Both the position numbers and the translations under genes were made by a program. 64,000 nucleotides of DNA, taken from NCBI RefSeq assembly GCF_001411805.1, contig NZ_CP007212.1, forward strand, positions 806,001 to 870,000, given 5' to 3'. The notes below the pieces were generated by a model, which worked only from the letters and a program-made list of their open reading frames with translations, had not been told where the DNA came from and searched no databases. Source of the DNA: Burkholderia plantarii. GTDB taxonomy: Bacteria; Pseudomonadota; Gammaproteobacteria; Burkholderiales; Burkholderiaceae. Below are positions 46,094-56,586 of the stretch, in pieces (the first letter of the stretch is position 1; each line of letters opens with the position of its first letter).

Positions 46094-47488
46094 ATGTTGA
46101 GAGCGGTGTATCGCGCGCTTTGGTGGATCGTCGCGCCCGCCGCGGTGCTGCGGCTGTTCTGGCGGTCGCGCCGCGAGCACGGCTATCGCGAGCATATCGG
46201 CGAGCGCTTCGGCCATCTCGCGCCGGCGATGCGCGCCGCGCGCAGCCCCGACGACGGCGCGCCGCTGATCTGGGTCCACGCGGTGTCGGTCGGCGAGACG
46301 CGTGCCGCGCAGCCGCTCGTCGAGGCGCTGCTGGCCGCGCGGCCCGACGCGAAGCTGCTCGTCACGCACATGACGCCGAGCGGGCGCGCCACCGGCGAGC
46401 AACTGTTCGGCACGCGCGTGCTGCGCGCCTATCTCCCGTATGACATGCCGCATCTGGTGCGCCGCTTCCTGCGCGCCTGGCGGCCCGCGCTCGGGCTCGT
46501 GATGGAGACCGAGGTCTGGCCGACGCTGATCGACGAATGTCGGCGCGCCGCGGTGCCGCTGGTGCTGACCAACGCGCGGATGTCGGCGCGCTCGTTCCGG
46601 CGCGCCGCGAAGTTCGGCCCGGCGGCGCGCGAGGTGTTCGGCGGCTTCTCGCGCGTGCTCGCGCAGAGCCCGTCCGACGCCGAGCGGCTGATGGCGCTCG
46701 GCGCGCGCAACGTGGTGGTGCTCGGCAACCTGAAGTTCGACATGAGTACGCCGCCCGAGCTGGCCGCGCGCGGTCGCGCTTGGCGCGAGGCGATCGGCCG
46801 CCGGCCCGTGTGGGTGGCGGCCAGCACGCGCGAGGGCGAGGAGGCGCTGGTGCTGCGCGCGTTCGCGGCGCTGAAGACGCCCGGTGCGCTGCTGATCCTG
46901 GTGCCGCGCCATCCGCAGCGCTTCGACGAGGTGGCCGCGCTGGCCGCGCGCGAGGGGCTCGCGCTCGAACGGCGCTCGACGCGCTGGGCGCCCGGCGTGG
47001 CCGCGGCGGCGGGCGGCACGGCCGCGCCGCTCGAGGCCGGCGTGGCGGTGCTGCTCGGCGACTCGATGGGCGAGCTCGGCGCCTACTACGCGGCTGCCGA
47101 CGTGGCGTTCGTCGGCGGCAGCCTGCTGCCGCTCGGCGGCCAGAACCTGATCGAGGCCTGCGCGGTGGGCGTGCCGGTGCTGATCGGGCCGCACGTCTTC
47201 AACTTCACGCAGGCCACCGCCGACGCGGTGGCGGCCGGCGCCGCCGCGCAGGTGCGGGACCCGGACGAACTGGCGACGGTGCTCGACGCGCTGTTCGCCG
47301 ACCCGGCGCGGCGCACCGCGATGGGCGCGGCCGGCGCCGCGTTCGCGGCACGCCATCGCGGCGCGACCGCGCGCACCGTCGACGTGCTGACCGCGCTGCT
47401 GCCGCCCGGCGGCGCGGCCGTGCCGGGTCATCACGGCGAGGGCGACGCGAGCGACGGCGGCGGCAGCGGCGAGCCCGAGCCGGCCTGA
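46094..47488 (+). CDS. waaA: Kdo transferase (3-deoxy-D-manno-octulosonate transferase)
   Basis: WaaA, here 464 residues, is the inner-membrane GT-B enzyme that adds Kdo residues to lipid IVA. An N-terminal hydrophobic segment is followed by WVHAVSVGETRAAQPLVEALL, YDMPHLVRRFL, METEVWPTLIDECRR, NARMSARSFRRAAKFG, LGNLKFDM and a C-terminal VGGSLLPLGGQNLIEACAVGVPVLIGPH donor site. It is about 35-40 residues longer than E. coli WaaA, partly through a low-complexity Gly/Glu tail. It lies 37 bp after kdoO. Confidence 0.95.
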   Translation: MLRAVYRALWWIVAPAAVLRLFWRSRREHGYREHIGERFGHLAPAMRAARSPDDGAPLIWVHAVSVGETRAAQPLVEALLAARPDAKLLVTHMTPSGRATGEQLFGTRVLRAYLPYDMPHLVRRFLRAWRPALGLVMETEVWPTLIDECRRAAVPLVLTNARMSARSFRRAAKFGPAAREVFGGFSRVLAQSPSDAERLMALGARNVVVLGNLKFDMSTPPELAARGRAWREAIGRRPVWVAASTREGEEALVLRAFAALKTPGALLILVPRHPQRFDEVAALAAREGLALERRSTRWAPGVAAAAGGTAAPLEAGVAVLLGDSMGELGAYYAAADVAFVGGSLLPLGGQNLIEACAVGVPVLIGPHVFNFTQATADAVAAGAAAQVRDPDELATVLDALFADPARRTAMGAAGAAFAARHRGATARTVDVLTALLPPGGAAVPGHHGEGDASDGGGSGEPEPA

Positions 47489-47538
47489 ATCCGGGCCCGG
47501 GTCCGACACGCGCAGCGGCTTTCGCGGCGCTCCCCCGC

Positions 47539-47556
47539 CGGCGGCCCGGGCCGCCG
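47539..47556. terminator. GC palindrome between convergent waaA and ureG
   Basis: CGGCGGCCCGGGCCGCCG is an 18-bp perfect palindrome in the 85-bp convergent spacer. It lacks a T-tract, so it may only slow polymerase or support Rho-dependent ends. Confidence 0.35.
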
Positions 47557-47573
47557 CGCTTCCCTCCGGGCCG

Positions 47574-48218
47574 TCAGGCCGCCAGCAATCCCTTCTTCTC
47601 GATGAACGCGACCACCTCGGCGACGCCGTCGAGCGCCTTCAGGTTCGTCATCACGTAGGGCCGCTCGCCGCGCATCTTGCGCGTGTCGGAGGCCATCACG
47701 TCGAGGTTCGCGCCGACCAGCGGCGCGAGGTCGGTCTTGTTGATCACGAGCAGGTCCGACTTGGTGATGCCGGGGCCACCCTTGCGCGGGATCTTCTCGC
47801 CGCCGGCCACGTCGATCACGTAGAGCGTCAGGTCCGACAGCTCCGGGCTGAAGGTGGCCGCGAGGTTGTCGCCGCCCGATTCGATGAAGACGATGTCGGC
47901 GTCGGGAAAGCGCCCCAGCATGCGGTCGACGGCCTCGAGGTTGATCGACGCGTCCTCGCGGATCGCCGTGTGCGGGCAGCCGCCCGTCTCCACGCCCATG
48001 ATGCGTTCCTCGGGCAGCGCGCCGGCCACCGTCAGCAGGCGCTGGTCTTCCTTGGTGTAGATGTCGTTGGTGATCGCGACGAGGTCGTAGCGTTCGCGCA
48101 TCGCCTTGCAGAGCATTTCGAGCAGCGTGGTCTTGCCGGAGCCGACCGGGCCGCCGATGCCGACGCGCAGCGGCGGCAGCTTCCTGGTGCGGCGGGAGGA
48201 GGGGGAGGAGATGGTCAT
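47574..48218 (-). CDS. ureG: Urease accessory GTPase UreG
   Basis: A 214-residue SIMIBI GTPase that drives nickel insertion into urease. P-loop [15 protein letters not shown] is at about 21-35, the nickel-binding Cys-Pro-His is in [17 protein letters not shown], Walker B-like [17 protein letters not shown] follows, and NKTD gives guanine specificity. It is the last gene of the urease operon and overlaps ureF by four bases. Confidence 0.96.
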   Translation of the reverse strand: MTISSPSSRRTRKLPPLRVGIGGPVGSGKTTLLEMLCKAMRERYDLVAITNDIYTKEDQRLLTVAGALPEERIMGVETGGCPHTAIREDASINLEAVDRMLGRFPDADIVFIESGGDNLAATFSPELSDLTLYVIDVAGGEKIPRKGGPGITKSDLLVINKTDLAPLVGANLDVMASDTRKMRGERPYVMTNLKALDGVAEVVAFIEKKGLLAA

Positions 48219-48895
48219 GAGCGGAACAGTCGTGAGTACTGGGTTTCGTGCCGCGCCGACAGGATGCCGAGCAGCGGGGCGAAGGTGTTGATGGCCTCGG
48301 GCGGCGTGGCGAGCGCCCGGCGCACCGCGGCGGCGATCGTGCCGCGCAGCGAGACCAGCATCTTCTGGCCGGCGAGCTGGCCGAGCGGCACCGCCTTCAG
48401 CGCCGCGGCGGCCTGGTTCTCGACCCAGCCGAATGCGTAGGCGGCGAGCGTGGCCTCGGGCGCCGCGTCGTGCGCGGCCGCCGCGAACGCGTAGGCGGTG
48501 GGCAGCGCGACCGGCCGCAGCGCGGCGAGCGTGGCGCGGCGCGCGGCGTCGCCCCATTCCAGCGCGCCGCACAGCTGCGCGAGCGACCAGCCCATCTGCT
48601 CGGTCTCGCGGCGCAGCTCGGCCGATTCGCGGCTCGCGATGAATTCGGCGTTGGCCTCGGCCAGCGTGGCCGGCTCGTGGCGGCGCCAGCGTTCGAGCTG
48701 GTGCGCGAGGAACGGCAGCTCGCCCGCCGCGAGCACGTCGGCGAGGCCGCTCGCGATCCAGTCGCGCGCGCTGTCGGCGTCGTGGATCAGGTTCGCGTCG
48801 AGCGCGGCCTCGAAGCCCTGCGAATAGCTGAACGCGCCGATCGGCAGCGCCGGCGAGGCCAGATGCAGCAGCGCGACGAGTTCAGTCGTGTCCAT
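48215..48895 (-). CDS. ureF: Urease accessory protein UreF
   Basis: A 226-residue all-helical protein that joins UreD and UreG in the urease activation complex. It has [25 protein letters not shown] near the N-terminus and [15 protein letters not shown] near the C-terminus, both family hallmarks. The ATG at 48895 overlaps the end of ureE by 14 bp. The frame is open further upstream opposite the His-rich coding part of ureE, but that is low-complexity and not part of UreF. Confidence 0.94.
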   Translation of the reverse strand: MDTTELVALLHLASPALPIGAFSYSQGFEAALDANLIHDADSARDWIASGLADVLAAGELPFLAHQLERWRRHEPATLAEANAEFIASRESAELRRETEQMGWSLAQLCGALEWGDAARRATLAALRPVALPTAYAFAAAAHDAAPEATLAAYAFGWVENQAAAALKAVPLGQLAGQKMLVSLRGTIAAAVRRALATPPEAINTFAPLLGILSARHETQYSRLFRS

Positions 48896-49688
48896 GGCCG
48901 TGCCGGTGCGTGCAGCCGGGGCCGTGGCGATGGCCGTCTGCGCCGGGCTCGTCGTGTTGATGATCGTGATCGTGGCTGCAGGCGTGGCCGTCGTGCGAGT
49001 GCGCGTGTGAGGGGTCGCCGTGCGAGTGGGCATGCGCATGCGAGTGGCCATGTGCGTGATCGTCGTGCCCGTGGCCATGGCCGCCGTGCGAATGCCCGTG
49101 ATCATGCGTGTGCGAATGCCCGTGCTCGTGGCCATGATCGTGGCCATGCCCGTCGTGCGAATGCGCGTGCCCGTGATGCTCGCCGTACACCTGCTGCGCG
49201 AGCGCGTAGTCCTCGGCGAAGGTCGCGTCGTGGCCGTGCCGGTGGCCGCCGCCATAGGCGCCGGCCTCGGGCTGGAACGGCGCCTCGACGCGTTCGACGC
49301 GTGCGCCGAGCCGCGTCAGCATGTCGGCCAGCACCGGATCGTATTCGAGCTTGAGCGTCTGCGTGCCGATCTCGACCGGCGTGTGCCGGTTGCCGAGATG
49401 GTAGGCGGCGCGCGTGAAGGTCAGCGCGTCGGGCGCGCGCACCAGCAGCACCGCCTCGGCGGCGGCGACGATCCGCACCAGGCCGCCGTCGTCGGCCACC
49501 AGCACGTCGCCGTCGGCGAGCACGGTGCCGCGCGGCAGCACCACGCCGAGTTCCTCGCCGGAGTCGAGCGTGGCCGCGAAGCGGCTCCTGCAGCGTGCGT
49601 CGTAGGCGAGCGTGAGGGTCGGCGCGCGCCCCACCAGCGACGCGGCGAGCCTGACGTGGGGGGCGATGCGTTTGTCGAGCGTGCGCAT
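48882..49688 (-). CDS. ureE: Urease accessory nickel chaperone UreE with long His-rich tail
   Basis: A 268-residue UreE delivering Ni to UreG/urease. Residues 1-150 are the usual two-domain core ([33 protein letters not shown] with the metal-binding His, and [18 protein letters not shown]). The last 105 or so residues contain about 43 His in units such as [12 protein letters not shown], plus two Cys (HACSHD, GPGCTHR). A tail of 10-20 residues with some ten His is usual, so this one is exceptionally long and could hold many nickel ions. Confidence 0.94.
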   Translation of the reverse strand: MRTLDKRIAPHVRLAASLVGRAPTLTLAYDARCRSRFAATLDSGEELGVVLPRGTVLADGDVLVADDGGLVRIVAAAEAVLLVRAPDALTFTRAAYHLGNRHTPVEIGTQTLKLEYDPVLADMLTRLGARVERVEAPFQPEAGAYGGGHRHGHDATFAEDYALAQQVYGEHHGHAHSHDGHGHDHGHEHGHSHTHDHGHSHGGHGHGHDDHAHGHSHAHAHSHGDPSHAHSHDGHACSHDHDHQHDEPGADGHRHGPGCTHRHGHGHD

Positions 49689-49695
49689 GGAATGG

Positions 49696-51402
<1,707 letters not shown>

Positions 51403-51467
51403 GGTGTGGATTCCCGGGGCGCCCGCGGGCGCCGTGTGCGGAACGAATGGAAGCGGCGGCGGGGCGC

Positions 51468-51773
51468 TCAGAGCGCGCCCATCACCTTGCCCTGGAAGCC
51501 GTAGACGACGCGGTCGCCGGCCAGTTCGACCAGCTCGACGGTGCGCGCCTGGCCCGGCTCGAAACGCACCGCGGTGCCCGAGGCGATGTTGAGCCGGTAG
51601 CCGCGCGCGGCCGCGCGATCGAACGACAGCGCGTCGTTGACTTCATGGAAGTGGTAGTGCGAGCCGACCTGCACCGGCCGGTCGCCGGTGTTGGCCACCG
51701 CCAGCGTGATGGTGGCGCGGCCCGCGTTCAGTTCGTGTTCGCCGTCGTCGACGAGGATTTCACCGGGAATCAT
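51468..51773 (-). CDS. ureB: Urease beta subunit
   Basis: A 101-residue structural subunit of the (UreABC)3 enzyme. It begins [19 protein letters not shown] and has [18 protein letters not shown] and [11 protein letters not shown] separate small ureB and ureA, as opposed to a fused subunit, is the usual bacterial form. It lies 7 bp downstream of ureA. Confidence 0.96.
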   Translation of the reverse strand: MIPGEILVDDGEHELNAGRATITLAVANTGDRPVQVGSHYHFHEVNDALSFDRAAARGYRLNIASGTAVRFEPGQARTVELVELAGDRVVYGFQGKVMGAL

Positions 51774-51780
51774 CGCGGCC

Positions 51781-52083
51781 TCACGGAATCGGGTGGTGGA
51801 CGGTGACGAGCTTGGTGCCGTCGGGGAAGGTCGCCTCGACCTGGATGTCGGGGATCATCTCGGGTATGCCGTCCATCACGTCCTCGCGCGTGAGCAGCGT
51901 GGTGCCGTAGTGCATCACCTCGGCCACGGTCCTGCCGTCGCGCGCGGCCTCCATCAGCGCCGCCGTGATGAACGCGACCGTCTCCGGGTAGTTGAGCTTC
52001 AGGCCGCGCGCGCGGCGGCGCTCGGCGAGCAGCGCGGCGGTGAAGATCAGCAGCTTGTCTTTTTCTCGTGGAGTCAGCTTCAT
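51781..52083 (-). CDS. ureA: Urease gamma subunit
   Basis: A 100-residue subunit, full length for the family. It begins [23 protein letters not shown] and ends [20 protein letters not shown] gap of 224 bp separates it from ureD, less GC-rich near the start (CAAGCTAAATATCGG on the minus strand), so an internal promoter for ureABCEFG is possible. Confidence 0.96.
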   Translation of the reverse strand: MKLTPREKDKLLIFTAALLAERRRARGLKLNYPETVAFITAALMEAARDGRTVAEVMHYGTTLLTREDVMDGIPEMIPDIQVEATFPDGTKLVTVHHPIP

Positions 52084-52307
52084 GAAAGCCCGATATTTAG
52101 CTTGACGTAATAATTCGTTCGTGCATGGGGCACACGGCCATCGATCGTAGCATCGTGATCGCGCATCGCGTCGGAACGTTTCAGAATGCAAGCCGTGTGC
52201 CATGTGGCAGTGCGTTGCAGCGGCCGATATCGGGCGGATTTTCACTGTCCTGGTGCGCGGCGACCGGGGCGTGCCGCGCGTTCGCACCGTGCGGGTGCGC
52301 AGAGCGC

Positions 52308-53231
52308 TCAGGTCTGCCAGAGTCGCAGCGGGCGGGCCTCGATGCCATGCACGATCGGGCGCAGCTGCATCCAGAGCGAGACGAACAGCTGCTGCAGCGG
52401 TTCCATCGAGGCCGACAGCGCGCGGATCAGGATCACGCGCGGCGCGACGCAGGTGGCGCCGGCGCGCAGCGTGGCGTCGAACGGCAGCGCCGGCGCGAGC
52501 GATTCGGCGAGCGCCTCGGTGCAGGCGTCGCCGATCGCCCAGAGCGTGCCGTAGACGGGGAAGCCGGCGAGGCCCTGCGCGGTGACGCGCAGCGGTTCGC
52601 TGGCGCCGAGGTGGGCGCGCTCGATCCAGAGCGGCTCGCCGGCCGCCGTGCCGATGCGCGCGTAGGACGCGATCCGGCCCAGCGACCAGGTCTCGCCGGC
52701 CGCCTGGCGGCCGAGCTGCGAGGCGTCCCAGCCGAGCACGCTGGCGTGCTCGCCGAGCGTGAGCGAGAACTCGAGCGAGGCCTGCGCGGCATCGAAGAAC
52801 AGGTTGTTCTGCGGCAGCCAGTCGAGCGTCGCGCCGTCGCCGACCTCGATCGCGATGCGCTGCCGCGCGTCGAGCCCGTTCGACTTGTACCACTTGGTCG
52901 CGCCCGGCGTCGTGATCACCGCCCGCGAGCCGGCGCCCACGCGCACCGCGATGTCGAGCCGGTCGCCGCCTGCCACGCCGCCGGGCGGATGCACGATCAC
53001 GGCGTGGCAGACCGCGTCGCCTTCCGGGTACAGCGGGCGCTGGATCCGCAGCGGGCCGTCGTGGCGGCGATGCACGAGCGCCGTGCGCGCCTGCTGCCGC
53101 TCGAAGCCGAGTTCGAGCATCGCGCGCCACGATTTCTTCGCGGCCGGCGAGGCCGGGGCGGGCGTGCCGGACGCGTCGGGGGCGGCGGGGGCATCGGAGG
53201 CGGGGCGGGCGTGCGGATCGTGGGCGGACAT
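52308..53231 (-). CDS. ureD: Urease accessory protein UreD
   Basis: A 307-residue scaffold protein that binds apo-urease and, with UreF and UreG, guides nickel to the active site. It has [35 protein letters not shown] (a UreD/UreH signature) and [12 protein letters not shown]. About 30 N-terminal residues are Ala/Pro-rich low complexity. The ATG at 53231 is the likely start; the frame is open slightly further upstream. It is the first gene of the minus-strand ureDABCEFG unit. Confidence 0.92.
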   Translation of the reverse strand: MSAHDPHARPASDAPAAPDASGTPAPASPAAKKSWRAMLELGFERQQARTALVHRRHDGPLRIQRPLYPEGDAVCHAVIVHPPGGVAGGDRLDIAVRVGAGSRAVITTPGATKWYKSNGLDARQRIAIEVGDGATLDWLPQNNLFFDAAQASLEFSLTLGEHASVLGWDASQLGRQAAGETWSLGRIASYARIGTAAGEPLWIERAHLGASEPLRVTAQGLAGFPVYGTLWAIGDACTEALAESLAPALPFDATLRAGATCVAPRVILIRALSASMEPLQQLFVSLWMQLRPIVHGIEARPLRLWQT

Positions 53232-53484
53232 CGAACTGGGGAAGCGTCGGGTGGTCAGGCGGTGAATCGGGGCATCGGACGGCGCGGCGGGCGGACCGAC
53301 GAGGCTCGAGGTGGATCGGGTGGATCGGGCGCCGCGCGGCATGCCGCAGGCCGTCATGCTACCTCACGCGCGGCGGTGGCCGGCTGTCGCGCACGTCGCG
53401 CCGGACGGCACGGTACACTTTCGCGGTCCGCCCGAGGGCGTCGTCAACCGCCGCGCGAATCGCCGGCCAACAGGAATCGAGCGT

Positions 53485-53799
53485 ATGTATATCGCAATGA
53501 ATCGTTTCAAGGTGGCATTGGGTTCCGAGAAGGATTTCGAACAGGTCTGGCTGGAGCGCGACTCGCAGCTCAAGCAGGTGCCGGGGTTCGTCGAGTTCCA
53601 TCTGCTGCGCGGCCCCGTGCGCGACGATCACGTGCTCTACGCGAGCCACACGATCTGGGCCGACGAGGCCGCCTTCACGGCCTGGACTCAATCCGAGGCG
53701 TTCCGCGCGGCGCACCGCAACGCGGGCGGCGCCAATCGTCCGCTCTATCTCGGTCATCCCGAGTTCGAGGGCTTCGAGGTCATCCAGACCGTCGCCTGA
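53485..53799 (+). CDS. Antibiotic biosynthesis monooxygenase (ABM) domain protein, HmoA-like
   Basis: A 104-residue protein with a single ferredoxin-like ABM domain: MNRFKVALGSEKDFEQVW, PGFVEFHLLRGP, YASHTIWADEAAFTAW and SEAFRAAHRNAGG. The pattern is closest to HmoA/IsdG-type heme-degrading or heme-binding monooxygenases, but the catalytic residues are not conclusive. It is on the plus strand between the urease and urea-transport gene sets, which run on the minus strand, so a link to urea is not implied. Start: ATG at 53485. Confidence 0.78.
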   Translation: MYIAMNRFKVALGSEKDFEQVWLERDSQLKQVPGFVEFHLLRGPVRDDHVLYASHTIWADEAAFTAWTQSEAFRAAHRNAGGANRPLYLGHPEFEGFEVIQTVA

Positions 53800-53817
53800 G
53801 GCATCCTGCCTCGCACT

Positions 53818-53847
53818 CCGGCGCGGCCGCCAAGCGGTCCGCGCCGG
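53818..53847. terminator. Strong GC hairpin between convergent genes
   Basis: CCGGCGCGGCCGC / GCGG(T)CCGCGCCGG can fold into a 13-bp stem with one bulge around a CAA loop, in the 74-bp spacer between the ABM gene and urtE. There is no T-tract, so termination would be weak or Rho-assisted. Confidence 0.4.
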
Positions 53848-53873
53848 CTGCCCTTCCTTCCTCCCCGCGCCCT

Positions 53874-54566
53874 TCACACCGCGATCAACTCGCGCACGCC
53901 GTTCCGTTCCATCTCGCTGCCCGCGCCGCCCGCCACGATCTCGCCGCGGCTCATCACCCAGTAATGGTCGGTGATCGAGCGCGCGAAATCGTAGTACTGC
54001 TCCACCAGCAGCACCGTCATCCCCGTCTCGTCAACGAGCTGCCGCAGCGTGCGGCCGATGTCCTGGATGATCGACGGCTGGATGCCCTCGGTCGGCTCGT
54101 CGAGGATCAGCAACTGCGGCTCGCTCATCAGCGCGCGGCCGATCGCCAGCTGCTGCTGCTGGCCGCCCGACAGGTCGCCGCCGCGCCGCGCGCGCATGTC
54201 CTTGAGCACCGGAAACAGTTCGTAGATCCGCTCCGGCACCTTCGACGGCGCCTTGCGGCTGGCCGCGCCCACCAGCAGGTTTTCCTCCACCGTCAGGCGC
54301 GGAAAGATATCGCGGCCCTGCGGCACGTAGGCGAGGCCGGCGGCCACGCGCGCGTGCGGCGCGAGCGCGTCGAGCGCGCGGCCCTGCCACGCGATGGTGC
54401 CGCGCCTGGCCGCCACCACCCCCATCAGGCAGCGCAGCAGCGTGGTCTTGCCCACGCCGTTGCGCCCGAGCAGCACGGTCAGCTTGCCGGCCTCGGCGCT
54501 CAGGTTCACGTCGCGCAGGATGTGACTGCCGCCGTAGTACTGGTTCAGCGATTCGATCTTCAGCAT
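53874..54566 (-). CDS. urtE: Urea ABC transporter ATPase UrtE
   Basis: A 230-residue LivF-like ATPase. Walker A is GRNGVGKTTLLR at about 34-45. The signature LSGGQQQQLAIGRAL and Walker B LLILDEPTEGIQPSI (LivF/UrtE specificity) follow. With UrtD it powers high-affinity urea uptake through UrtBC. It is the last gene of urtABCDE, 10 bp after urtD. Confidence 0.94.
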   Translation of the reverse strand: MLKIESLNQYYGGSHILRDVNLSAEAGKLTVLLGRNGVGKTTLLRCLMGVVAARRGTIAWQGRALDALAPHARVAAGLAYVPQGRDIFPRLTVEENLLVGAASRKAPSKVPERIYELFPVLKDMRARRGGDLSGGQQQQLAIGRALMSEPQLLILDEPTEGIQPSIIQDIGRTLRQLVDETGMTVLLVEQYYDFARSITDHYWVMSRGEIVAGGAGSEMERNGVRELIAV

Positions 54567-54576
54567 GGTGTGTCCT

Positions 54577-55407
54577 TCAGCGTCCGAGGTACGACTCGAT
54601 CACGGCCTCGTCGCGCTTGACCTGATCGAGCGTGCCTTGCGCGAGCACCGCGCCTTCGGCCATCACGGTCACGCGGCCGGTCTCGCCCGCGAGCGCCGCG
54701 ACGAACTCCATGTCGTGCTCCACCACCATCATCGAGCAGGTGCCGCGCAGCGTGTTGAGCAACTGCGCGAGTTCCATCGTCTCGTGGTCGGTCATGCCGG
54801 CGGCCGGTTCGTCGAGCAGCAGCAGCGCGGGCTGCTGCATCAGCAGCATGCCGATCTCGAGCCGCTGCTTCTGGCCGTGCGAGAGTTCACCCGCGAGCCG
54901 ATAGGCGCTGTCCTCGAGCTTGATCAGTTCGAGCGTTTCCTCGATGCGGGCCTGCGCCGCGCGATCGAGCCGCGCGCGCAGCGAGGCGAGCCAGCCCTTG
55001 TCGGCCTTCATCGCCAGTTCGAGGTTCTCCCACACCGGGTGCGCCTCGAACACGGTCGGCTTCTGGAACTTGCGGCCGATGCCGATGCGCGCGATTTCGG
55101 GCTCGTTCATCCGCGCGAGGTCGATGGTCTGGCCGAGGAACACCTTGCCCGAGTCGGGCCGGGTCTTGCCGGTGATCACGTCCATCATGGTGGTCTTGCC
55201 GGCGCCGTTCGGGCCGATCACGCAGCGCAGCTCGCCCGCGTCGATCGCCAGCGACAGCTTCCTGAGCGCGCGAAAGCCGTCGAAGCTGACCTCGATGTCC
55301 TCCAGATAGAGGATCGTGCCGTGCGAGGTGTCGATCGTGCCCGGCTCGACCACGCGCCCCATCGAGGCCACGCCGCTCACGGTCAGGGTCGTGTCGTGGT
55401 CGCTCAT
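54577..55407 (-). CDS. urtD: Urea ABC transporter ATPase UrtD
   Basis: A 276-residue LivG-like ATPase. Walker A is IGPNGAGKTTMMDVITG. RKFQKPTVFEAHPVWENLELA is characteristic of UrtD. Signature LSHGQKQRLEIGMLL and Walker B LLLLDEPAAGMTDHE are present. The 25 extra N-terminal residues are unremarkable. The start overlaps urtC by four bases. Confidence 0.94.
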   Translation of the reverse strand: MSDHDTTLTVSGVASMGRVVEPGTIDTSHGTILYLEDIEVSFDGFRALRKLSLAIDAGELRCVIGPNGAGKTTMMDVITGKTRPDSGKVFLGQTIDLARMNEPEIARIGIGRKFQKPTVFEAHPVWENLELAMKADKGWLASLRARLDRAAQARIEETLELIKLEDSAYRLAGELSHGQKQRLEIGMLLMQQPALLLLDEPAAGMTDHETMELAQLLNTLRGTCSMMVVEHDMEFVAALAGETGRVTVMAEGAVLAQGTLDQVKRDEAVIESYLGR

Positions 55408-56582
55408 CGGCTCGCTCCGCGTTTCAGCAGGGCCTCGACCAGCCCGACGATGCCGCGCGGCATCAGCAGCGGCACCAGCACGAAGATCAGGCCGAGGAAG
55501 AACAGCCAGTATTCGGCGAAGTAGGCGGTGAAGAAGCTCTTGGCGCCGTTCACGGCGAACGCGCCGAGGATCGGCCCGATCAGCGTGCCGCGCCCGCCCA
55601 CGGCCACCCAGATCGCCATCTCGATCGAGTTGCCGGGCGACATCTCGCCGGGATTGATGATGCCGACCTGCGGCACGTAGAGGGCGCCGGCGATGCCGCA
55701 CAGCACGGCCGACACGGTCCACACGAACAGCTTGTAGGCGAGCGGGCTGTAGCCGAGAAACATCAGGCGCGTTTCGCCGTCGCGCACGGCGGTCACCACG
55801 CGGCCGAGCTTCGAGGTGACGATCGCGCGCGCGGCGACGAACGCGAGCACCAGCGTGGCGAACGTCAGCAGCAGCAACACCGTGCGCGTGCCGGGCGTGG
55901 TGATGCCGAAGCCGGCGATGCGCTTGAAGTCGGTGAAGCCGTTGTTGCCGCCGAAGCCGGTCTCGTTGCGGTAGAACAGCAGCATCGCGGCGAACGTCAT
56001 GGCCTGCGTGATGATCGACAGGTACACGCCCTTCACGCGCGAGCGGAACGTGAAGAAGCCGAACACCCAGGCGACCGCGGCGGGCGCGAGCACCACCAGC
56101 GCGAGCGCGACGCCCAGATGATCGGAGCCGCTCCAGTACCACGGCAGCTGCTTCCAGTTCAGGAACACCATGAAGTCGGGCAGGTTGCTGCCGTACACGC
56201 CGTCGTGGCCGATCTCGCGCATCAGGTACATGCCGATCGCGTAGCCGCCGAGCGCGAAGAACAGGCCGTGGCCGAGGCTGAGGATCCCGCAGTAGCCCCA
56301 GACGAGGTCGAGCGCGAGCGCGCCGATCGCGTAGCACATGAACTTGCCGGCGATCGTCATCGCGTAGGCCGAGAGGTGGAACGCGCTCGTCTCGGGCGCG
56401 ACCAGCGCGGCGAGCGGCACGCCGATGCCGATCGCGAGGCACAGCGCGACGAGCGCGAGCCAGGCGCGGCGCGAGAGCAGCGGCGCGCGCGGCGGCAGGC
56501 CGAGCGCGAAGCCGGGCGCGCCGGCGGGCGAGGGCGTGGGCACCGTGGCCGGCGTCAGGGAGGAAGAGGTGATCGAGGTCAT
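55404..56582 (-). CDS. urtC: Urea ABC transporter permease UrtC
   Basis: A 392-residue LivM-like permease with about ten membrane helices. It has LVWGYCGILSLGHGLFFALGGYAIGMYLMRE, ARAIVTSKLGRVVTAVRDGETRLMFLGY (the EAA-like cytoplasmic loop) and GRGTLIGPILGAFAVNGAKSFF. It forms the channel with UrtB, whose gene ends 5 bp upstream. Confidence 0.94.
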   Translation of the reverse strand: MTSITSSSLTPATVPTPSPAGAPGFALGLPPRAPLLSRRAWLALVALCLAIGIGVPLAALVAPETSAFHLSAYAMTIAGKFMCYAIGALALDLVWGYCGILSLGHGLFFALGGYAIGMYLMREIGHDGVYGSNLPDFMVFLNWKQLPWYWSGSDHLGVALALVVLAPAAVAWVFGFFTFRSRVKGVYLSIITQAMTFAAMLLFYRNETGFGGNNGFTDFKRIAGFGITTPGTRTVLLLLTFATLVLAFVAARAIVTSKLGRVVTAVRDGETRLMFLGYSPLAYKLFVWTVSAVLCGIAGALYVPQVGIINPGEMSPGNSIEMAIWVAVGGRGTLIGPILGAFAVNGAKSFFTAYFAEYWLFFLGLIFVLVPLLMPRGIVGLVEALLKRGASR

Positions 56583-56586
56583 CGCG

